Part shown: piece after piece, positions 60,416-64,000 of the stretch
Layout: each line of letters starts with the position of its first letter
Position numbering within the stretch: position 1 is the first letter of the stretch
Assembly: GCF_030269905.1 (NCBI RefSeq)
Contig: NZ_BSVC01000002.1
Coordinates: forward strand, 284,419 to 348,418
Direction: 5' to 3'
Source of the DNA: Pelosinus sp. IPA-1
GTDB lineage: Bacteria > Bacillota > Negativicutes > DSM-13327
DNA length: 64,000 nucleotides
Made by a program: the position numbers and the translations under genes
The notes under the pieces: generated by a model
The model's database searches: none
What the model saw: only the letters and a program-made list of their open reading frames with translations
What the model was told of the DNA's origin: nothing

Positions 60416-60622
60416 CTTTTATCTCCTAGAACCGAAATGGTTCTATGTGCCTTATTTTGTGGGCGATAGGAAGGTCAATTCTAAATTGTAGAGCTTAGCA
60501 ACAAGATTGGTAAACTGGTATCGTTCACTCTTTGAAATCTGGCACTTTTTCAATAGCAGTTTATATGATGTAATATAGCTATCTCGTGCACGGGTGTATA
60601 TAACTAGTGGAGGATTCAAGAA

Positions 60623-61426
60623 ATGAATAATACCAAATTACCACAAAAAGTAGCAGTGTTGTTGTTTAATGCTGTGGAGCCCTTGGATTTCGTCGGCCCA
60701 TATGAGGTGTTTTCTGCTGTAAATTTTGGTGAGCCTCATGTCAAGTATGAAGTGTTTACAGTTAGTGAAAATAAAGCTGACGTGAAATCTTCTGCTGGTT
60801 TAGTTGTAAAAGCAGACTATGATTTCAATGATTGCCCACAGGCCGACATGATAGTCATCCCTGGTGGGAGAATCACACCGGAGCTTTTGGAAAATTCCAA
60901 TGTAATTCATTGGATACAGTCACAACATAAGAATGCAGCGATCGTTTTCTCTGTTTGCAATGGATCGATGTTTGTCGCCAAAGCTGGATTACTGAGCGGG
61001 TTGTCTGCAACAACGCATCATATGTGTTTTTCAGAACTGCTTGCCATCGATCCTTCTATTCATTTAAATAAGGAGGAGCGATTTATTGATAATGGTAGCA
61101 TTATTACGGCTGCAGGGGTATCAGCTGGGATTGATGCAGCATTATACATTGTTTATAAGTTGTCTGGAAAAGAAGCATTTTTCAAAGTTTCCGAATTAAT
61201 GGAATATGGAGATGGCTGGAAAAGCGTAAAAAGAAAACTAGCGGGGCTACCTGTTGCTCGTAAGATTAATGACAAATGTGTCAAGTGTGGTAAATGTGCA
61301 AAGGTTTGCCCTTACAATGCGGTTTTTGAAGGAGATACCCAATATGAAATCAATGCCGAAATATGTGTAGGAATAGGGCCCTGTGCTGCAATGTGTCCAG
61401 TAGGAGCAATTGAATCAGAGTTTTAG
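60623..61426 (+). CDS. DJ-1/PfpI protein fused to a ferredoxin domain
   Basis: ATG 60623 follows GGAGG. Residues about 8-195 form a DJ-1/PfpI (GATase1-like) domain with the nucleophile elbow IVFSVCNGSMFVAKAGLL (Cys112) and a GVSAGIDAALYIVYKLSG segment shared with regulator-type family members. From about 215 to 267 a 4Fe-4S dicluster ferredoxin domain follows: CVKCGKCAKVCPYNAV and CVGIGPCAAMCPVGAIE. The fusion joins a thiol-reactive domain to electron-transfer clusters. Function is unknown. Confidence 0.85.
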   Translation: MNNTKLPQKVAVLLFNAVEPLDFVGPYEVFSAVNFGEPHVKYEVFTVSENKADVKSSAGLVVKADYDFNDCPQADMIVIPGGRITPELLENSNVIHWIQSQHKNAAIVFSVCNGSMFVAKAGLLSGLSATTHHMCFSELLAIDPSIHLNKEERFIDNGSIITAAGVSAGIDAALYIVYKLSGKEAFFKVSELMEYGDGWKSVKRKLAGLPVARKINDKCVKCGKCAKVCPYNAVFEGDTQYEINAEICVGIGPCAAMCPVGAIESEF

Positions 61427-61604
61427 ATGGTAGTGTTGACAAAAGGCATAGTACATAAATAGGGATGCTGGCAGATACAAAGAGAAACTCTGTGGTGATT
61501 TTTTATATGATTTGAAAGGGGTACTGATGTTTAAGATTCAATGTTTTTTGTGATATAATCAAACCGTAATATATAATCTGGCATTGAAAAGGAGTTGTTG
61601 TTTT

Positions 61605-61661
61605 ATGTTTAATAATAGTACAGTGGGGATTGTAGCAATACGGGAGGTGCATACAAAATAA
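61605..61661 (+). CDS. 18-residue leader peptide ORF upstream of rsgA-like gene
   Basis: ATG 61605 follows AAAAGGAGTT by eight bases, a strong initiation site. The peptide is MFNNSTVGIVAIREVHTK. Its last codons are part of the left arm of a hairpin. It is too short for a protein family. I infer a leader role from the hairpins that follow. Confidence 0.55.
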   Translation: MFNNSTVGIVAIREVHTK

Positions 61662-61708
61662 ATTAATGTATATACCTCCCAGAAGTTACCTTTAAAAACT
61701 TTTGGAGG
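61642..61708 (+). promoter_or_regulatory. competing hairpins covering the rsgA-like ribosome binding site
   Basis: Arm 1, GGGAGGT (61642-61648), pairs with arm 2, ACCTCCC (61674-61680), helped by ATACA/TGTAT. Arm 2 can instead pair with arm 3, CTTTTGGAGG (61699-61708), which contains the ribosome binding site GGAGG, through CCTCC and AGAAG. The two folds are mutually exclusive, as in translation attenuators. Confidence 0.55.
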
Positions 61709-61716
61709 ATATAAAA

Positions 61717-62805
61717 TTGAGTAAAATAGATATGGAAAATATAGGACTCAGCCAAAGATTTATTACTGAGTCTACTTTATATTCGAGTTTTTATATCGGG
61801 CGTGTTATTTCCCAATACAAAGACCTATACAAGGTGGTAACAGAGAATGGCGAATTAACAGCAGAAATTTCCGGAAAGTTCCGTTTCGATGCAAAAACTT
61901 TATCTGATTATCCGGCAGCGGGCGACTTCGTTATGCTTGACCGAAATGAGGATACCGGTGGAAATGCAATCATTCATCATGTTCTGACAAGGAAAAGTGC
62001 CTTTATTAGAAAGGCGGCGGGAACATCGAATGATGAACAGGTTGTAGCTTCAAACATTGACACGGTGTTTATCTGTATGTCGCTTAATAACGATTATAAT
62101 CTTCGCAGAGTAGAACGTTATCTTGGAATTGCCTGGGATAGTGGGGCCGTTCCAGTTCTCGTGCTTACGAAAGCTGACTTATGCGATAAGCTTCCTCAAA
62201 AGTTGTTAGAACTTGATACTGTCGCCTGTGGGGTTGATGTGCTTGTTACTTCGAGTTTGACTGCGAATGGATGCGTATCTGTCCAAAGATATCTTGGTAG
62301 TGGTAAAACTGTCGCATTTATCGGTTCATCTGGCGTTGGTAAGTCGACCTTGATAAATACACTCATCGGTAAAAACGCTCTTCAAACCAACGATATAAGA
62401 AACGATGATAGAGGTAGGCATACTACGACCAGGCGAGAGCTAATTGTTATTCCGAGTGGCGGCGTTGTTATTGATACTCCAGGAATGAGGGAACTCGGGA
62501 TCGAAAGCGCTGACCTTACAAAAGCCTTTGCCGATATTGATGAACTATCAACAAAGTGCAAATTTCATGATTGCACTCATACTAGTGAGCCAAACTGTGC
62601 AGTACAAAAAGCTATCAACGATGGCGTGCTGTCTACGGATCGGCTTGCCAATTATTTAAAGCTGAAAAAAGAAGCTAAGTATGAGGGTTTAAATGCAAAG
62701 CAGATTGAGACTGAAAAGATTACTGCTATGTTCGCGGGAATGGGCGGGATGAAAAATGCACGAGAGTTTATCAAAGAGAAAAATAAAAGAAGGCGAGGTT
62801 ATTAG
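61717..62805 (+). CDS. rsgA: RsgA-like circularly permuted GTPase
   Basis: TTG 61717 follows GGAGG by eight bases. The 362-residue protein has an N-terminal OB-like part (GDFVMLDRNEDTGG), a permuted G domain with G4 VLTKADL, G1 FIGSSGVGKSTLIN, G2/G3 RGRHTTTRRE and DTPGMRELGI, and a C-terminal zinc region (CKFHDCTHTSEPNCAV). RsgA helps 30S subunits mature with GTP hydrolysis. Its length and second-copy style are usual in Firmicutes. It is one base from the next gene. Confidence 0.88.
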   Translation: MSKIDMENIGLSQRFITESTLYSSFYIGRVISQYKDLYKVVTENGELTAEISGKFRFDAKTLSDYPAAGDFVMLDRNEDTGGNAIIHHVLTRKSAFIRKAAGTSNDEQVVASNIDTVFICMSLNNDYNLRRVERYLGIAWDSGAVPVLVLTKADLCDKLPQKLLELDTVACGVDVLVTSSLTANGCVSVQRYLGSGKTVAFIGSSGVGKSTLINTLIGKNALQTNDIRNDDRGRHTTTRRELIVIPSGGVVIDTPGMRELGIESADLTKAFADIDELSTKCKFHDCTHTSEPNCAVQKAINDGVLSTDRLANYLKLKKEAKYEGLNAKQIETEKITAMFAGMGGMKNAREFIKEKNKRRRGY

Positions 62806-62806
62806 T

Positions 62807-63337
62807 ATGGAGATTATAATCAGACAAGAAACCGGCGCAGATTTCGATAGTGTGTATAAAGTAGTTGAGGCAGCTTTTCTAAATGCAGCACATACAAACC
62901 ATGATGAACAGAATTTAGTGGTAAGGCTTAGAAATAGTACAGTTTTTGTTCCAGAGTTATCTCTTGTAGCAGTAGTTGATGGTAAAATTGTCGGGCATAT
63001 AATGTTTACAAAAATAGTAATCAAAGCTGGGAAAGAGACGTTTACTTCTCTTATGCTTGCTCCCGTTTCAGTTTTGCCAGAAATGCAGGGTAAAAATATT
63101 GGTGAGAAACTAATTTTAGCAGGGCATAAAATTGCGCAAGCATTAGGTTTTACATCGGTGATTTTGGTCGGACACCCAGGATATTACCCTCGCTTTGGCT
63201 ACATCCGGGCAAGTAACTTTGGCATAACTTTACCAATTGAGGTTCCAGATGAGGCGTTTATGGCATATCAACTTACCGATAATTCATTATCTAAAGTTGA
63301 AGGTGTTGTGGAATTTCCTAAAGAGTTTCTTATTTAA
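62807..63337 (+). CDS. GNAT N-acetyltransferase (YhbS-like)
   Basis: ATG 62807 is one base after the RsgA stop and shares GGCGAGG as a binding site, so translation is likely coupled. The 176-residue protein has the acetyl-CoA motif VSVLPEMQGKNIGEKLI near residue 90 and VILVGHPGYYPRFGYI near residue 120, both typical of the YhbS-like group. The acceptor is unknown. Confidence 0.85.
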   Translation: MEIIIRQETGADFDSVYKVVEAAFLNAAHTNHDEQNLVVRLRNSTVFVPELSLVAVVDGKIVGHIMFTKIVIKAGKETFTSLMLAPVSVLPEMQGKNIGEKLILAGHKIAQALGFTSVILVGHPGYYPRFGYIRASNFGITLPIEVPDEAFMAYQLTDNSLSKVEGVVEFPKEFLI

Positions 63338-63390
63338 CAATTAATATTACCGATGAACACTGTCCACAAGAACAACAACATATATAAAGC

Positions 63391-63419
63391 AAAAAGCATC
63401 TCATAGTGAGGTGCTTTTT
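63391..63419 (+). terminator. Rho-independent terminator
   Basis: AAAAAGCATCTCA and TGAGGTGCTTTTT pair around TAG and end in T-run. It ends the rsgA-GNAT unit and would also work on the other strand. Confidence 0.85.
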
Positions 63420-63423
63420 CGTG

Positions 63424-63534
63424 TTTCACACCGGCTTACGCACAATGGAAATTTGTGATTTGGCACCAGAGGATATTTCTCTAGGTATACGTAGCAAACA
63501 GCGGGAGGTTCCGCTCGATGCACATGTAGAGTAG
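63424..63534 (+). pseudogene. tyrosine recombinase (integrase) fragment
   Basis: Right after the terminator the frame reads FHTGLRTMEICDLAPEDISL then GIRSKQREVPLDAHVE, stop 63532. TGLR..E.C.L..EDI and K.REVPL are the catalytic-Arg box and following strands of phage-type integrases. Both ends are missing and no start exists. It may be the leftover of a mobile element. Confidence 0.7.
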
Positions 63535-63601
63535 CGTTAGAATTTATCTCGGAAAAGATAAAATATTTACTATGTACTTTTTAAGCAACATGACATATAA
63601 T

Positions 63602-63627
63602 AACATATGAACAGATATTCATATGTT
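63602..63627. promoter_or_regulatory. ArsR/SmtB-type operator
   Basis: AACATATGAA and TTCATATGTT are exact 10-base arms around CAGATA, resembling the ATATGAA...TTCATAT sites of SmtB/CzrA-type metal sensors. It ends 14 bases before the regulator start. Confidence 0.7.
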
Positions 63628-63641
63628 GGAGGTATAATCTA

Positions 63642-64000
63642 ATGTCTGATGCTAATTGTACGATGGATACGTGTGAACAACTATGTGAACATCCGCAAGT
63701 AATATGCTTAGCAAAGAAGGATGCAATTCCAGATACAGAAGCTCAGCAGGTCGCTGAATCTTTTAAATTACTAGGAGATACAACGAGAGTGAAGATGCTG
63801 CATGCATTGTCCAAAAGAGAACTTTGTGTCTGCGACTTAGCGGCGGTTGTTGAAATGGGGCAGTCTGCTGTTTCTCATCAACTGCGTTTATTAAGAAGTG
63901 CCCGTCTAGTAAAGTATCGTAAAGAGGGCAAGATGGCTTGGTATTCCCTGGATGATGGGCATATTGGCCTATTACTCTCTCAATGTATTGAACATATTAA
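63642..64000 (+). CDS. ArsR/SmtB family metal-sensing regulator, 3' end outside the window
   Basis: ATG 63642 after GGAGG starts a protein with Cys-rich N-terminus (NCTMDTCEQLCEHPQVIC). The winged helix follows with ELCVCDLAAVVEMGQSAVSH (alpha3/recognition region) and RLLRSARLVKYRKEGKMAWY. A C-terminal helix with DDGHIGLLLSQCIEH resembles the alpha5 metal site of CzrA/SmtB. The ELCVCDL motif and N-terminal cysteines also fit CadC-like sensors. It likely represses an efflux gene just beyond the window. Confidence 0.85.
   Translation, partial: MSDANCTMDTCEQLCEHPQVICLAKKDAIPDTEAQQVAESFKLLGDTTRVKMLHALSKRELCVCDLAAVVEMGQSAVSHQLRLLRSARLVKYRKEGKMAWYSLDDGHIGLLLSQCIEHI

Overview
The window looks like low-GC Firmicutes DNA. 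Ribosome binding sites are strong (AGGAGG type) and GTG and TTG starts are frequent. The gene set (DUF1904, HxlR, MarR, CBO0543-like, HXXEE, a second RsgA) and the dense REP-like repeats fit a Negativicute of the Sporomusaceae/Pelosinus kind. That placement is recalled from family knowledge and was not tested. I saw no rRNA, tRNA or CRISPR array.

Layout. 1-8.4 kb: single metabolic or stress genes (DUF1904, a Cys-rich protein, S41 peptidase, VOC protein, methyltransferase, EamA transporter, EthD, SseB, YjaB). 8.7-14.1 kb (minus strand): an SDR / FMN reductase / TetR / MBL-hydrolase cluster, then a tube-like protein / Amidase_6 / membrane protein triad. 15-20.7 kb: tandem GNAT, RidA-HxlR divergent pair, CBO0543-like membrane protein, HxlR, tautomerase. 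21.4-26 kb (minus): MarR / DHA2 efflux pump / rifampin-phosphotransferase-like enzyme with matched operators. 26.5-45.4 kb: scattered small-molecule enzymes and regulators (AcpH, MBL, SDRs, esterase, MarR, LysR), TPR and HExxH proteins and many truncated genes. 46.3-56.2 kb: accessory, defence-like block with a three-gene ABC-3C system (HNH effector, middle component, DUF2326 ATPase), a CoaA kinase, a papain-like protein, an Sll1717-type ATPase and a two-repressor switch. 56.5-60.4 kb: a PTS / GatZ-family / HAD phosphatase operon. 60.6-64 kb: DJ-1-ferredoxin fusion, an rsgA-like gene with a leader ORF and alternative hairpins, a GNAT, an integrase remnant and an ArsR/SmtB regulator cut by the window end.

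Repeats. Almost every intergenic gap holds REP/MITE-like DNA. I use these names. HB: hairpin AACTCCTGCAA/TTGCAGGAGTT, then box GGTAAATAGGATAGAAATAT, usually ending in REP-D. REP-D: CTCAAAAGAACCGTCCC then TTTGAGTTTT. REP-A: TGTCAAGGGGACAGGT on the left and its complement ACCTGTCCCCTTGACA on the right. REP-B: GGGACAGTGTCCCTGTCCCC. REP-C: GGGGACGGAGGTAGTGTCT on the left and ACCACCGTCCCC on the right. REP-E, -F and -G are smaller sets. REP-A and REP-B still carry pieces of REP-associated tyrosine transposases (RAYT). About 20 HB copies, every RAYT remnant and every REP-C copy that I found read on the plus strand, whatever the direction of nearby genes. At least ten truncated host genes, most of them ending against such a repeat, show that the elements have been reshaping the chromosome.
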